Origin: Platanthera guangdongensis
Taxonomy: Eukaryota; Streptophyta; Magnoliopsida; Asparagales; Orchidaceae
DNA: 64,000 nucleotides
Direction of reading: 5' to 3'
NCBI GenBank assembly: GCA_039583875.1
Contig: CM077164.1
Coordinates: forward strand, 65,627,628-65,691,627
The notes under the pieces were generated by a model. It made no database searches. It was not told where the DNA came from and worked only from the letters and a program-made list of their open reading frames with translations. Below are positions 23,515 through 34,940 of this stretch, piece by piece (positions within the stretch are counted from its first letter, which is position 1; every line of letters begins with the position of its first letter). The position numbers were made by a program, and so were the translations under genes.

Positions 23515-25198
23515 GATACTAAGCCAGATACACTAATTGTGCATCTGACTGATGATGTACAACCTACTCAAGACAATGTTGCTGCACAGGATATAACAAT
23601 GGAAGACACATCTGCATTAGATGATGCCCCATTAAATGTATAATATACAGATGTTCCACCTGTACAAACTCAACAAGAATTCACTCTTGAAGAGTTATTT
23701 CCTGATATTCAGGAGGCAAGGACTGAGGGGGGGTTGCCTAGGACTGAGAAGGAGCTGCCCTCTAGTCCTAAAGAGCCAGTTGATATAGACAGTTCCTCAG
23801 CTTCTGAAGATGACGAGGCCTCCAAAGCCAAGAAAAGGAAACTTATGGTTGTTAAGAAGAAGATCTTAAGCTACAAGAGGGCTTTGCAAACAGTCACTCA
23901 ACAACCAGCCCCAGTAGTTGACTATATTTCACTGTTGGTGTCTCTGCAGGTTAAACTGGATGAACAAAGAGCAGCCATGGAGAAATATATAGATGAAAGT
24001 TACAAAGAACTCTAGTTCACCTTGGCACAAGACATTAATTCAATCAGATTTGAAGTAAATCAAAATAAGAAGGAGATGACAGATTGCTTCAATAAGGGAG
24101 GTAATGTTGTAGTTTATCTAGCCAAGCAGCAACAAGAGGCAAGGACACAAATTGATGATATAGTGGTAAGGCAAGGATATGTCCTAGAAAATCAAATTAG
24201 AATGAATGACAATCTTACTAAATCTCATAATGTGATAGTCACAGAACTTCAGAATACAGCAACTGCTTTAACTGCAAACATTGCTAAAGACAAGACTGAG
24301 TTTGATACACTTCTCAAAGCACATTTGACTGATGTTAGCATTGCTCTTCAAGAATCTCAGAAGATAATTTCTGATCAGCTACTGAAGTTCAGATCATTCT
24401 ACAAGGAGGGAACAAATTATCTAGCAAATCAAATAAGCTTCCAAAAGGATGATCTCAGGGATAATGTTGAGAGAGAAGTCATAAAGGGGGAGAGGTTGTT
24501 AGTCAACGCAGGCTCTGATCATGCCAAATGATAACTAATTCTATCAGAGCCACTCTTGGATATCCACCCTTGTGTGATGATGATAATACAACTGAGTCAG
24601 ACATTCAAGTTACAGGAAATGAAGGGGGTCAGCAGGAGGTAGCTCAAATCATATACCCTGCTTCTAACTTTGAGGGAATTCAACAATTGGTTCAACAGAT
24701 GTACAGCCCTCCAGAGGCTGCTAAGAATTTTATATTTGAGAAAGTGGAAATGTCTGAGGCTGTATTAAAGAGAGAGCAATAAACTCAACTTTCCAAGAAA
24801 AGATTTAGAGAACAAACTGAATCAAAGCCAGATTTTGAAAGATGGAGTCCCACTTCAAGGAACATAATACTCACTGCTTGGCAAGCTGTGAAAGGTAAAA
24901 TGCATGATAGAGGCAAGTCGTATTCTGAACTAGAGTGGAACAAGTATCAACAGAGGCAAGATGTCATATATCAGTTTAGAAGAGATCAAAAAGCTGGGGA
25001 GGTACCTGCTACTGCTGTGGAGCTAAGTAAATACTTCCCTAAGCCTTACCATTATTTTGAAAGGCAGAAGACCAAGGATGAAGAGCTTAAGAAGAAAATC
25101 TTAAAGGAAAGAAGCTAGCTGAAGACACTGGAACTAGTGTACAAGCAAGGGTTCTATCTGGCAAAGGAATAGTGTTCAAGGAGCCTTATCAGCCTTAG
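23515..25198 (+). pseudogene. B1 extra (env-like) ORF, C-terminal part, decayed
   Basis: Matches 47410-45703 of B2 on the other strand. Visible parts: an acidic/Thr-rich stretch, a Ser-rich acidic patch next to the basic cluster KAKKRKLMVVKKK (about 23825-23870), then a long helical, coiled-coil-like region rich in Gln, Asn and Lys (23890-24530), and a C-terminal basic region (KYFPKPYHYFERQKTKDEELKKK). In-frame stops lie at 23641, 24013-24015, 24529 and 24779; a frame slip near 25110 removes the last 30 codons, whose original stop is 25196-25198. No membrane segment. The break at 23515 is the F insertion point. Confidence 0.7.
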
Positions 25199-25432
25199 GA
25201 TAGTTTTATTAGATTTTAACAAGGTGTAAATCTATGTAATCATTTGAATGTTAAACACTTTTGAAATTCAACAAAACTTTGATTCCTGTTCATTACATGT
25301 TATCATACTTTGTGTTGATATAGTATTTTGTTTCTGTCTATGAATTACCCTGTCTGAGAAATGTTTGTACATCATTATTTGTGTTTTACTATAAGTGATG
25401 TATATCATTGACTAAGGGTTATGACTTCTCCA
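25199..25432 (+). other. B1 3' untranslated region
   Basis: AT-rich sequence between the extra ORF and the polypurine tract, also present in B2 (45471-45702). No ORF or repeat is seen. Confidence 0.6.
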
Positions 25433-25445
25433 AATATGGGGAGAT
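25433..25445 (+). other. B1 polypurine tract
   Basis: AATATGGGGAGAT immediately before TGTTGGGTAC, the LTR start. Confidence 0.85.
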
Positions 25446-25585
25446 TGTTGGGTACATTGGAAAATGTGTACCAGATTTGGAGAAGCCCCACCTAACTCAA
25501 TGATATTCATCAAGGTGTATTTGATGTGGTGTTGAGTTTCCATGTGCAAGTTAAGGAAATGAAAGAAAATTTTCTAAGTATAAGT

Positions 25586-26090
25586 GTCGACACTTGAGAA
25601 GCATTGTGTCGACACATGAGAAAGACTATGTAGACACCATGAGTCAGTTTGTGTCGACATAGAGGACTTGTGTCGACACACAGAATGCTCAGTCGACAAC
25701 AACTGTGTCGACACATAGAACTTGTGTCGACACACAGAAAGCTCAGTCGACAATAACTCTGTCGACACACAGGACTTGTGTCGACACATAGAATTATGTC
25801 TACAGCAATTTTGTCGACACACAGGACTTGTGTCGACACACAGAATTATGTCTATAGCAATTGTATCGACACACAGGAATTGTGTCGACACATTCCAGAA
25901 TTGTGTCAAGACAACCACAATGTCAAGACAAGAAGTATTTGTGTCGACACACAGGACTTGTGTCGACACACAGGACTTGTGTCGACATATTTTACAGGAG
26001 CCGTGTTAAGAACATTAAAGTGTGCTGTGTCGACATTATGGGAGCTGTGTCGACATCACCAAGGATTGGGTCGACACATAGTCTATTTAT
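25586..26090 (+). promoter_or_regulatory. TGTGTCGACACA palindrome array in U3 of B1 LTR
   Basis: More than fifteen copies of TGTCGACA, most with the longer palindrome TGTGTCGACACA, lie about 15-35 bases apart, with intermixed decayed units such as tgtctacag and tgtcaagaca. Spacers such as caggactt recur, giving partial tandem structure. The ORFs that cross it, with repeated CRHT or STHRT, are products of the repeat and not genes. Confidence 0.8.
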
Positions 26091-26254
26091 TTTGACACAT
26101 TTAATGGAATGTCTCGAAACTTTGCTGACTGAGACAAAGTATAATGAAGTAACTGGTGACTTGATAGCTGTCATGACCAACAAGGCTGTTGCATCTGTTA
26201 CTGCTGTCAGAAGGTTGTTATGAACAGGATCAGCCGGTAACCTTGGATGAAGCC

Positions 26255-26263
26255 TATATAAAG
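26255..26263 (+). promoter_or_regulatory. Probable TATA box of B1 LTR
   Basis: TATATAAAG, about 165 bases after the palindrome array. The reverse copy in B2 is ttatatag at 44551-44558. Confidence 0.55.
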
Positions 26264-27135
26264 ACATGTTCTATCATCAGATAAGAAGAGAGCTTGAAGC
26301 ATAAAAGACAAAACCAATCTAAGAAGAAGAAGAGAAGTCTTCATCCAGAAGTCATCAAGTCTCTAGCAGATCCAGAACAAGTCTACAAAAGGAATTCAGA
26401 TTTAATTCTAAAAAGGAGAAGGAAGCTGGATTGAGGATCAACTCCACTTCACAAGAAGATCAACCCGACTTTGTTCAAATTCAAGAAGCTTTGAAGAAGC
26501 TAAGACAGGTTGATTCTAAAGTTATCTGTTCTAGCAAGAACAAATCAAGAAACCTTCATCCCTTTCTCGCTCTACTTGGGTGAAGGATTTATTCTTTTTT
26601 ATTATCAATTTACTGTAGGATCTATCATAGATCTGAGTTATAAGCCTAAATTATGAAGGCTGTGGTAGGGCTGAGTGCTTGAGGTTGGGGATTAATATCT
26701 CTGAGTTGTAGGTCTGTGGAAGAGGCTGAGGTAGGGCCTGTATGCCTGAGTTATAGTAGTGTGGACTCACTCTGAGGTAGGATTTTTTGAGAGAATCTAA
26801 GCTGTAGGACTTGCTGAAGTCTGAGTTGTAGGAACCATTCAGGTTTCTGAGTTGTAAGATCTGAGGATCTGAGAAGGAAGAAGGAAGTTAGGCCAAATCT
26901 AGTATACTGCTAGATAGGTGAAGGGGGAAAGTGGATGTACCCATCACTTGGGGAACTACTATAAAACTGTGTTTTTTCTGTGTGTGCTGTGTTTATTTTT
27001 ATTTGTGCTGTGATAGTGTGCATAACAGGTTTTATTGTTATAAATTTGTCTGCTTAAGCAATAAAAAAAGAGAAAGGAATTGTACCTATTCAGCCCCCTC
27101 TAGGTGTTTAGGTCATCTTGAAACCAATTCTTTCA

Positions 27136-29103
27136 CGCGTGGTCGATGAAATTCGGTCGACGAAGTTTTCGGGAGGTCACGCCCTGTGACAGGGGGCATG
27201 ACAGGGGGCGTGACAGGGGGCGTGACCTAGGGCATATCCCCTCTGGTCGACGAACTGCGCTCGACGATCGTCGTGCGGCAAGCAAGGGGTACACAGCCTG
27301 TCACACGAGCATGTCACAGGGCGTGTCCCGCTGTGTCGAGAGGTTGACAATTTTCTCTCGATGAGGTGTCGAGTGGGTTACACGCCCTGGGTCACGGGCG
27401 TGACTAGGCCGACACGGGCGTGTACCCTGGCTGTGTTCTATTTTGGATATGTCAGAATGAGTCGGTTCATGTGCCGCTTATGGTACACGCCCTGTGACAC
27501 GGGCGTGTCATAGGGCGTGTCAGGTTAGAAAAGTGATTTTGTTAGCATTTCTGGCCGTTCATTTCCCTGTTTTGGATCTAATGGTCTAGGCTTCTTTCCT
27601 GTGGATAATAAGGTCGAGAATGAGATAAAGTCCCTTCATTCTCATCTCCATCTTCTTCTCATTTCAAGAGAGAGAAAAAGAAATGGAAAAGCAAAGGCAA
27701 GGAAGGGAGAAAGGAAAACCAGCTGCTGCAGGAGCTGTGGAGTGCGGATTGAAGATCCGAGAATAGATTCGTGAAGGCAAAGCCGGGGCAGTGACTTCCA
27801 TCCGACTACTTCATGGTGTCGAAGCGATCTTTGAGGGTAACGATCTCCTTCTTAGACATCAAAGTTCTTGCTTTATGCATGTGCGTGGAATCCTCCACCA
27901 AGAGGTGGTTCTCGTAAGTGATTCCTTAGTTAAATTTGCATCTACAGCCAGAAGTGTGGAGTACGGCATATGCATATTGTGTGAAGCCCATCTAGATGGA
28001 TAGTCTGGATTGGTGATGATCATGGGTAAACCAGAGAAGACTCCGTGGATTTAACGATATGAAATATGTGTTTGGGATGAATAAATGATATGTGATGTTG
28101 CTTCTAGATGAATGGAGGCTCTGGTTAAGCTCCTTGTGTTATGAGCGCTGCGGGTGCTATTTGTTCTGCGAGTACGGTAAAAAGTTGTGGCTGATCAGGA
28201 GGGAAAGCCGACCCACATCATGCTGCGGTATTGACGATTTGAGCACGGGAAAAGGCTGACCTCTACCTGGTTATTTTAGGAGGTCGATTGGTGGCAATAT
28301 AAATGGGGGTTGCGGTCGTACCCGGCTTGCTACACCACAGTGGTGGGTCGATCTAAATGCTCAATTTTGCTGTGGGGTTAGTACCTCTAAATGGTTTGGG
28401 CAGAATGTTCACAGCATGTGTGTTGTGGTGACTTGGACTGGACAACTAACAAGTTAATAACGCCCTATCGGTGGTGTACGCTTGGGATACCCGGTACACC
28501 AAAAAGGTGCCCTGAGTGCATGAAGCGTCTGGTGGATGCCGGCGTTTGTGATGTGATTGTGATTGCTAAGCTGATAGAGTTTATGATATGGCAATGCATA
28601 CAAGGAAGGAACCACTGCCCCGGGTAAGGGGTAGGGTCGTTATAATTGGTCAGTTAAGACTGACCGTTACTTTGTTTGCCGCACTTGGGTGGATATGTGT
28701 TTGCAGGTGATGATGATTTAAGATGAAATGAGCGGGTTGAAGGCTTGCTGCTTAAGGCCCTTGAAGGTCGTGCGAAGCGTGTTTGGATTTCATGTGTGGC
28801 CGGCCTGCATGCTGATGTATGAAGCTGTATTTGTGTAAGGAGAAACTTGTAAGGCCATAAGGCCAGTGTGTGGGTGAGTTGTATACATTCCTGGTTTTGA
28901 TATGTAAATGTGGAATTTATATAGTGGTGGACATTCTTTGAGTTGAGTTCATTTAACTTAAAATGATGCGCTAGAATGTATTGAGTTAGGATGCGAGTAG
29001 ATTTTGATTTTTGCAAGAAATTACGCCGCTTGTCTGTGACATATGGCATGGGGCCCCAACCGGACCCACCATTATATGCCACGTGACGAGTGGTGGCGTT
29101 ACA
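27136..29103 (+). repeat. C1 5' LTR, left end removed by B1 insertion
   Basis: Matches 30865-32794 of the 3' LTR. Its first hundred or so bases should lie to the left of B1. It ends in ggcgttaca at 29103. Confidence 0.85.
27170..27530. promoter_or_regulatory. GACACGGGCGTGTC-type motif array in C1 5' LTR
   Basis: Repeated cacgccctgtgac, cagggggcgtgac, acacgggcgtgt and similar units, with tcgacgatcgtcg units in the middle (about 27247-27275). Confidence 0.7.
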
Positions 29104-29106
29104 AAG

Positions 29107-29122
29107 TGGTTTCAGAGCCAGG
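29107..29122 (+). other. C1 primer-binding site
   Basis: TGGTTTCAGAGCCAGG, one change from the TGGTATCAGAGCCAGG in C2; complementary to initiator-Met tRNA, three bases after the LTR. Confidence 0.8.
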
Positions 29123-29163
29123 TTTAGATTATTTGGGAGGAGAGAATATAATTGACCTCGCGA

Positions 29164-30461
29164 ATGTCCACTAGGAATGTATTTCATGCACGAAAGGGGC
29201 ATGCGTGTGTAGTCAATGTATACTTACCGTTATGATATGGTTGATTAATGGTGTTACATTGATAGGTGGCGAGGAGTGATGCTGGGCAGTCTGAACCCCA
29301 GCGGTCTGACGAGAGTGCAGCACCCGTTGAAGCGCCTACGCCTCCTTCGGCGGAGACCATACGGGTGGTGACAGAGACAGTGCTTGTGGTATTACAAACA
29401 CAACCGATTGGGCAGGCAAGGGTGCAGGAGTACCAGTTCAGACTGGTGCAAGGCAAGAACGTGTTGCAGTTGTGGTGGAGGAGCAAGCAACGAATGAGTC
29501 ATTAAAAAGCTTTATGGGGTTTCATCCACCTACGTTTGGTGGAGCGCTTTCCCCAACGCAGGCGGAAGATTGGTTGGCTAGAGTAAAGAGGATCCTGACT
29601 GCAATCAGGATGCTAGAGGAGCAGAAGGTGACCGTAGCCACTTTTCTGCTAGAAGAAGATGCGAGATTATGGGGGGATGATATGGAGGTACATCACTTGG
29701 CAGGTCGAGGTTTAGCGGAGGTCTCAATTGAAGAATTCTCCCGATTGTTTTTAGCCAAGTATTTGCCAGTGTCGCAGCGGATTGCGATGGAAAACGAGTT
29801 TCAATGTCTGGTGCAGGGTGAGACTGATATTGATACGTACCTGCATGAGTTTACCAGACTTGGTCGCTATGCGGGGTCTACTTTCGCTGATGAGGCTTGA
29901 AAGACGAATCAATTTTATGAGGGACTGCGTGATGAATGGTGATTGGCACTCCCGAGTTCGGTGAATCAAGGCTTCCAAGCGTTGGTCGATATGGCCAGGG
30001 CATTGGAGAAAGATTTGAAACGAGTGCAGGATAAAAAGAAGTTGGCAATGGAGAAGCCGAAATTTAAAGTCCCGCAGTCTCAACAATTGGAGTTTCAAAA
30101 ACGAGACAAGAAGAAGTTTAGGTCTACTGAACCAACTTCTTCAATTGTTTCATTCGGCGCAACCTATGGACAAGGATGGGTTGAAACCCGTACATGTTTT
30201 AAATGTGGAAAACAAGGACATATAGCCCCTAATTGTTGGAGTGGCCCTCCAAGGAGTGAGAAAAGGATGGGTGCGTCTTATAACGAAAAGGGTAAAGCCG
30301 TGTCTGAATGATCTGCATCCCAAACGCAACCTCGATTGCATAATCTGGAAGTGCAAGAGCCGCAAAGCTCAATCGGTGAAATATAGCGTCGCGTGTTAAG
30401 GTTGGAACTACAAGAGGCTATCAAACGTATTATGAATGAAGATGCGGCTGAGCGGAAATAA
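29164..30461 (+). pseudogene. gag: C1 gag, probably with an 87-nt leader intron
   Basis: The long ORF starts at GTG (29266) directly after an in-frame TAG, so it lacks its own start. A mini-exon ATG-TCC-ACT-AGG-AAT (29164-29178) followed by gtattt...ttgatag (29179-29265) would splice in frame onto this GTG; C2 has the same layout and spacing. The protein has a Ser/Pro-rich N-terminus, the retrotransposon gag domain (FHPPTFGGALSPTQAEDWL to EFSRLFLAKYLPVSQR), and a CCHC knuckle CFKCGKQGHIAPNC (about 30196-30237). Frame slips near 29435 and stops at 29898, 30309 and 30387 break it. The original end appears to be the TAA at 30459-30461; instead of continuing into protease, the ORF ends in about 50 residues of unknown type. 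Confidence 0.75.
29179..29265 (+). other. Candidate leader intron of C1 gag
   Basis: GT donor after GGAAT, AG acceptor in ttgatag, 87 nt, moderately AT-rich. Supported by the ATG-less ORF and by the identically sized counterpart at 39443-39529. Confidence 0.45.
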
Positions 30462-30758
30462 ATGCCCTATGTGATTGTTTTGGTGTACATATTTGTGGTG
30501 TATGTTATATCATATGTGAATATGATGTTTGAGCTATCTGTACGTACATATGTTAGTAATATGTATGTGTGTATGGTATACACATGACGTTTCTTTTGTG
30601 CGATGCCGTGGGGAGAGACAAGCTACGACCGCTGAGCTCGAACCCGGATCGTTTTGTTAAGGTGATCGTTTGCTTGTGGTACAACGAGAAATGCGTATTT
30701 GACGGTTTGTAGGTAAGCCAAATTATGAGGACGAAATTTCTTTGAAGGAGGGGAGGAT
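30462..30758 (+). other. C1 3' region and polypurine tract
   Basis: Noncoding remnant ending acgaaatttctttg then AAGGAGGGGAGGAT (30745-30758), typical of the end of a Gypsy chromovirus just before TGTAACACC. The pol gene is missing between gag and here. Confidence 0.75.
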
Positions 30759-32794
30759 TGTAACACCCCAAAATTACAGAGTTGGCAACTTTTAGGTGAC
30801 ACGACCTGGGACACGGGCGTGTCCCAGGGCGTGTCCTGCTTGGGTTGAGCAGTTGGGTGTGTGGTCGACGAAATTCGGTCAACGAAGTTTTCGGGAGGTC
30901 ACGCCCTGTGATAGGAGTGAGACAGGGGGCGTGACCTAGGGCGTGTCCCCTCTGGTCGACAAACTGCGCTCGACGATCGTCAAGCGGCAAGCAAGGGGTA
31001 CACGGCCTGTGATACGGGCGTGTTATAGGGCGTGTCCCGTTGTGTCTAGAGGTCGATAATTTTCTCTCGACGAGGTGTCGAGTGGGTTACACGCCCTGGG
31101 TCACGGGTATGACTGGGCCGACACGGGCGTGTACCCTGGCCGTGTTCTATTTTGGATATGTCAGAATGAGTCGGTTCGTGTGCCATTTAAGGTACACGCC
31201 CTGTGACACGGGCGTGTCACAGGGCGTGTCAGGCCCGAAAAGTGATTTTGTTAGCATTTCTGGCCGTTCATTTCCTTGTTCTGGATATAATGGTCTAGGA
31301 TTCTTTCCTGTGGATAATAAGGCCGAGAATGGGATAAAGTCCCTTCATTCTCATCTTCATCTTCTTCTCATTTCAATAGAGAGAAAAAGAAAGGGAAAGG
31401 CCAAGGTAAGGAAGGGAGAAAGGAAAACCAGCTGCTGGAGGAGCTGTGGAGTGCGGATTGAAGATCCGAAAACAGATTCGTGAAGGCAAAGCCGAGGCGG
31501 TGACTTCAATCCGGCTACTTCATGGCGCCGAAGCGATCTTCGAGGGTAACGATCTCCTTCTTGGACATCGAAGTCCTTGCTTTATGCATGTGCGTGGAAT
31601 CCTCTACCAAGAGGTGGATCTCGTTAGTTAAATTTGCATCTAGAGCCGAATGTGTGGAGTACGGCATAGGTATGCTGTGTGAAGACCATCTGGACGGATA
31701 GTCTTGATTGGTGATGATCATGGGTAAACCGAAGAAGACTCCGTGGATTTAACGATATGAAATATGTGTATGGGATGAATAAATGATATGTGATGTTGCT
31801 TATGGATGAATGGAGGCTCTGGTTAAGCTCCTTGTGTTATGAGCGTTGCGGGTGCTATTTTTTCTGCAAGGATGGTGAAAAGCTGCGGCTGATCAGGAGG
31901 GAAAGCCGACCCGCATCAAGCTGCAGTATTGACGATTTGAGCACGGGAAAAGGCTGACCTCTACCTGGTTATTTTGGGAGGTCGATTGGTGGCAATGCAA
32001 ATTGGGGCTGCGGTTATACCCGGCTTGATACACTACAGTGGTGGGTCGATCTAAATGCTCAATTTTGTTGTGGTGTTAGTACCTCTGAATGGTTTGGGTG
32101 GAATGCTCACAGCATGCGTGTTGTGGTGACCAGGACCGACCGGCTAACAAGTTAATAACCCCTGATCGGCGGTGTACGACTGGGATAATCGGTACACCAA
32201 AAAGGTGCCCTGAGTGCACGAAGCGTTTGGTGGATACCGGCGTTTGTAATGTGATTGCTAAGCTGATAGAGTCTATGATATGGCAATGCATACAGGGAAG
32301 GAACCACTGCCCCGGGTAAGGGGTAGTGTCATTATAATTGGTCAGTTAAAGCTGACCGTTACTTTGTTTGTCGCTCTTGGGTGGATATGTGTTTGCAGGT
32401 GATGATGATTTGAAATGAAATGAGCGGGTTGAAGGATTGTTGCTTAAGGCCCTTGAAGGCAATGCGAAGCGTGTTTGGATTTCATGTGTGGCCGGCCTGC
32501 GTGCCAATGTATGAAGCTATATTTGTGTAACGAGAAACTTTTAAGTCCATAACGCCAGTGTGTGGGTGAGTTGTATACATTCCTGGTTTGATATATAAGT
32601 GTGGAATTTATATAGTGGTGGACATTCTTTGAGTTGAGTTCATTTAACTTAAAATGCTGCGCTTGAATGTATTGAGTTAGGATGCGAGTAGATTTTGATT
32701 TCCACAAGTAATTCCGTCGCTTGTCTGTGACATATGGCGTGGGGCCCCGATCGGACCCACCGTTATATGCTACGTGATGAGTGGGGGCGTTACA
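30759..32794 (+). repeat. C1 3' LTR, complete
   Basis: About 2.04 kb, TGTAACACCCCAAAATT to GGCGTTACA. A motif array lies at 30795-31235. Small ORFs in it have no recognisable product. Confidence 0.9.
30795..31235. promoter_or_regulatory. GACACGGGCGTGTC-type motif array in C1 3' LTR
   Basis: Includes gacacgggcgtgtccc, cacgccctgtgacacgggcgtgtca and ctcgacgatcgtca; colinear with the arrays of the 5' LTR and of C2. Confidence 0.7.
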
Positions 32795-33108
32795 TATTTT
32801 CACCGATCAAACAGTTACGATTGCATGAACCTGAGATTGTTTGAAAAATCTGTAATTTTAGGGTCGGCTTAGCGTGTGTTTAAGAAATGTGTATTAGTTT
32901 AAAAAACAGCAGTTTAGAAGAGATTCAAAACTGTAATTTTAAAATTGAGATTGTTTTTGGATAATCTCTTGGTGATTTAATTAATTAATCAAAGAATAGA
33001 GTATTCATTCATTTATTTGAATATTAATTATTACAAAGTAAATATAAAATATTTAAATCAAAATATTAATTGTTATCAAAGTAGATATAAAATATCAAAG
33101 TATTCATT
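32795..33108. other. AT-rich non-LTR flank
   Basis: No ORF or repeat is seen beyond short direct repeats (aaagtagatataaaatat and attcattcattt, each about twice). Confidence 0.5.
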
Positions 33109-33117
33109 CATTTAGGG

Positions 33118-33650
33118 GCTTTTTGGCACTTTGCAACCCCCAATTACAATGTTTTGACACTTTGCACCCCCAAAGTTTAAAATTGGCAGATTGCACCCCC
33201 GAATTCATAAATTCTGGCACTTTGCACCCCATGACCGAGTTTTAAAGGATATTTAGTTCCTGTTCCTCTACAAAAAGCCATTTTGGCGCTTTGCACCCCA
33301 GACTTCTTTTTTTTAGCCAGAGTGTATGATTTCGGGGGAAATAAAAACCCTAAACCTGGTAAAGTGCCAGAGTGTATTATTTCGGGGGACTTCTTTTTGT
33401 TTACCCTCCATGGGGTGCAAAGTGCCAGAATGTATGATTTCGGGGTACTTTTTTTTGCCCTCCATGGGGTGCAAAGCGCCAAAATAGCTTTTTGGAGAGG
33501 AGCCGGACCTAAATACCCCTCAAAAATTGGTCATGGGGTGCAAAGTGCCAGAACTTATGAATTCAGGGGTGCAATCTGCCAATTTTAAAGTTTGGGTGTG
33601 CAAAGTGCCAAAACCTGATAATTGGGGGTGAAAAGTGTCAAAAAACCTTT
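33118..33650. mobile_element. MITE with long inverted arms and 9-bp flanking repeats (Mutator-like)
   Basis: The left arm (33118-33300) and right arm (33465-33650) are long imperfect inverted repeats built from tttggcactttgcaccccc phrases. Both sides are flanked by CATTTAGGG (33109-33117 and 33651-33659). A 9-bp duplication is typical of Mutator-superfamily elements. The centre has three direct copies of gccagagtgtatgatttcgggg (33317-33445). No transposase. ORFs inside are translations of the repeats. Confidence 0.7.
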
Positions 33651-33746
33651 CATTTAGGGCACCGGATTTTTTCACCCGTAACGGCGGCTGTGAAGCGTTC
33701 TCCTCACCCGGCGAACGGAGGGAGCGGCTGGTGTTCAACCCCCGAC

Positions 33747-34940
33747 ATGGATCTACTCCTAAGTTACGCAGATGGCAAATCGCCGGAAGAAAGCCTCAGA
33801 GAACCTGTCCAAAACAGCGGCCCCGACGACTGCCCATCCTCGCTAGACTCCTCTTCCGACTCACCTCCACACATCTTCCTCCCTGCTAAGACATCGTCTC
33901 CACGTGTCGACGACACTGTACTCGCCCTAACGGCCGCCGTCTCCGATCGCAGTATTCACCGCCCCCTCGATCCATCCCAGCACGCAGTTGGCTTCAATCC
34001 AAATTACGATCAGCTTCGGGCTCCGATCTACGGTCCCGCCCACCCTTATGCCAAAGATGACATCACCCAGGGCATGCGCAATCACAAACTCAGTTTCGTT
34101 GAGGACTCCTCAATCCAATCCTTCCTCTTTGACGAACAGTACAACACCTTCCACAAGTACGGCCATGCCGCCGACCCCTCTGCCCTCTCCTATATTGGCG
34201 ATATTGAAACCCTCGAATGCAACCAAGCCTTCTCCGTCTATAACATCCCCCAGCAGTAGCAGAAGCGCCGCCGCCTAGAGCTCATGTCTGCTAAAACTGA
34301 ATTCGATGATCCTGTGACGGCTGCTGTCTATGCCGCTGGCCCGGACGTGGAAGACCCCGCGATGTCGGAGTGGCTCCTCAAAAACAAAAAGAGCCCTTGG
34401 TTTGGGAAGAAAGATGTCATCCAAGGGGATCTTACAAAGGAGCAGAAGAAGTATGCTGAGGAGTACGCAGAGAAGAAGTTCGAGAAGGGAAGAGAGGGGA
34501 AGGGGGAGAAGACTGATCATGTGGACAAAACTACCTTTCATGCCAAGGAGGAGAGCGATTACCAGGGATGTTCCTGGGTTGCTCCTCTCAAGGATGCCAA
34601 GCCCTCCAATGATCACTGCTAAATCCCAAAGAGGTGGGGTCACACTTAGAGTGGCCACACGAAAGGGGTTACTGCAATTCGATTCGTCCCCAAGCATGGT
34701 CATCTCCTCCTCTCGGCCGGCATGGACACCAAGATCAAGATCTGGGATGTGTTCAATTCAGGGAAGTGCATGAGAACCTATATGGGACACTCCAAGGCAG
34801 TCCGAGATATATCGTTCTCCAATGATGGTTCAAAGTTCTTGAGTGCTGGATATGACAAGAACATCAAATTATGGGATACTGAAACTGGCAAGGTGATCCC
34901 AACTTTCTCCACAGGGAAGATTCAGGGGAGGTTAATATAA
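33747..34940 (+). pseudogene. PRP17: PRP17/CDC40-like splicing factor, truncated pseudogene
   Basis: One reading frame from ATG 33747 to TAA 34938-34940 resembles the N-terminal half of pre-mRNA-processing factor 17, a WD40 protein of the second splicing step. Recognisable stretches: MDLLLSYADG at the start, [64 protein letters not shown], then the first WD40 repeats ([31 protein letters not shown]). Stops interrupt it at 34257-34259, 34620-34622 and about 34647, all in frame. It ends FSTGKI then diverges, so most WD40 repeats are missing. No introns are visible in this part. Either a partial retrocopy or a gene fragment carried by a transposon; the parental gene should be elsewhere. Confidence 0.8.

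Larger units (their letters stand above)
23515..27135 (+). mobile_element. Element B1: 3' part of a Copia element of the B family
   Basis: Extra ORF (C-terminal two thirds), polypurine tract and 3' LTR in plus orientation; the 5' portion lies left of the F array, outside the window. It is closely related to B2 at 43686-47430. The right end (ttctttca, 27135) lies within a C-family LTR: downstream sequence matches an internal part of the intact C1 3' LTR near 30860, not a C LTR start, so B1 inserted into C1. Confidence 0.85.
25446..27135 (+). repeat. B1 3' LTR
   Basis: About 1.69 kb, TGTTGGGTAC to ...TTCTTTCA. It matches the B2 LTR (43686-45455) in reverse. The downstream part has repeated ctgagttgtagg phrases (26630-26870) and ends cctctaggtg...cttgaaaccaattctttca. 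Confidence 0.9.
27136..32794 (+). mobile_element. Element C1: Gypsy element with gag only (pol deleted)
   Basis: 5' LTR (left end lost to B1), Met-type primer site, gag, short 3' region, polypurine tract and complete 3' LTR. The internal region is only about 1.65 kb; no protease, reverse transcriptase or integrase is present. LTR ends (TGTAACACCCC ... GTTACA) and gag resemble element D, so it belongs to a related chromovirus-type group. The 3 prime flank is tattt; the 5 prime flank is outside the window. Confidence 0.85.

Noticed and set aside
25586..26090. CRISPR-like array of short repeats and spacers
   Set aside because: Spacing is irregular, spacers recur, the repeat is a 12-base palindrome, and the array is inside an LTR of a plant retrotransposon.
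28391..28627. Recurring ORF in C LTRs (also 32089-32319 and 38655-38891)
   Set aside because: Present three times only because the LTR is; length and stops vary and no domain is recognised.
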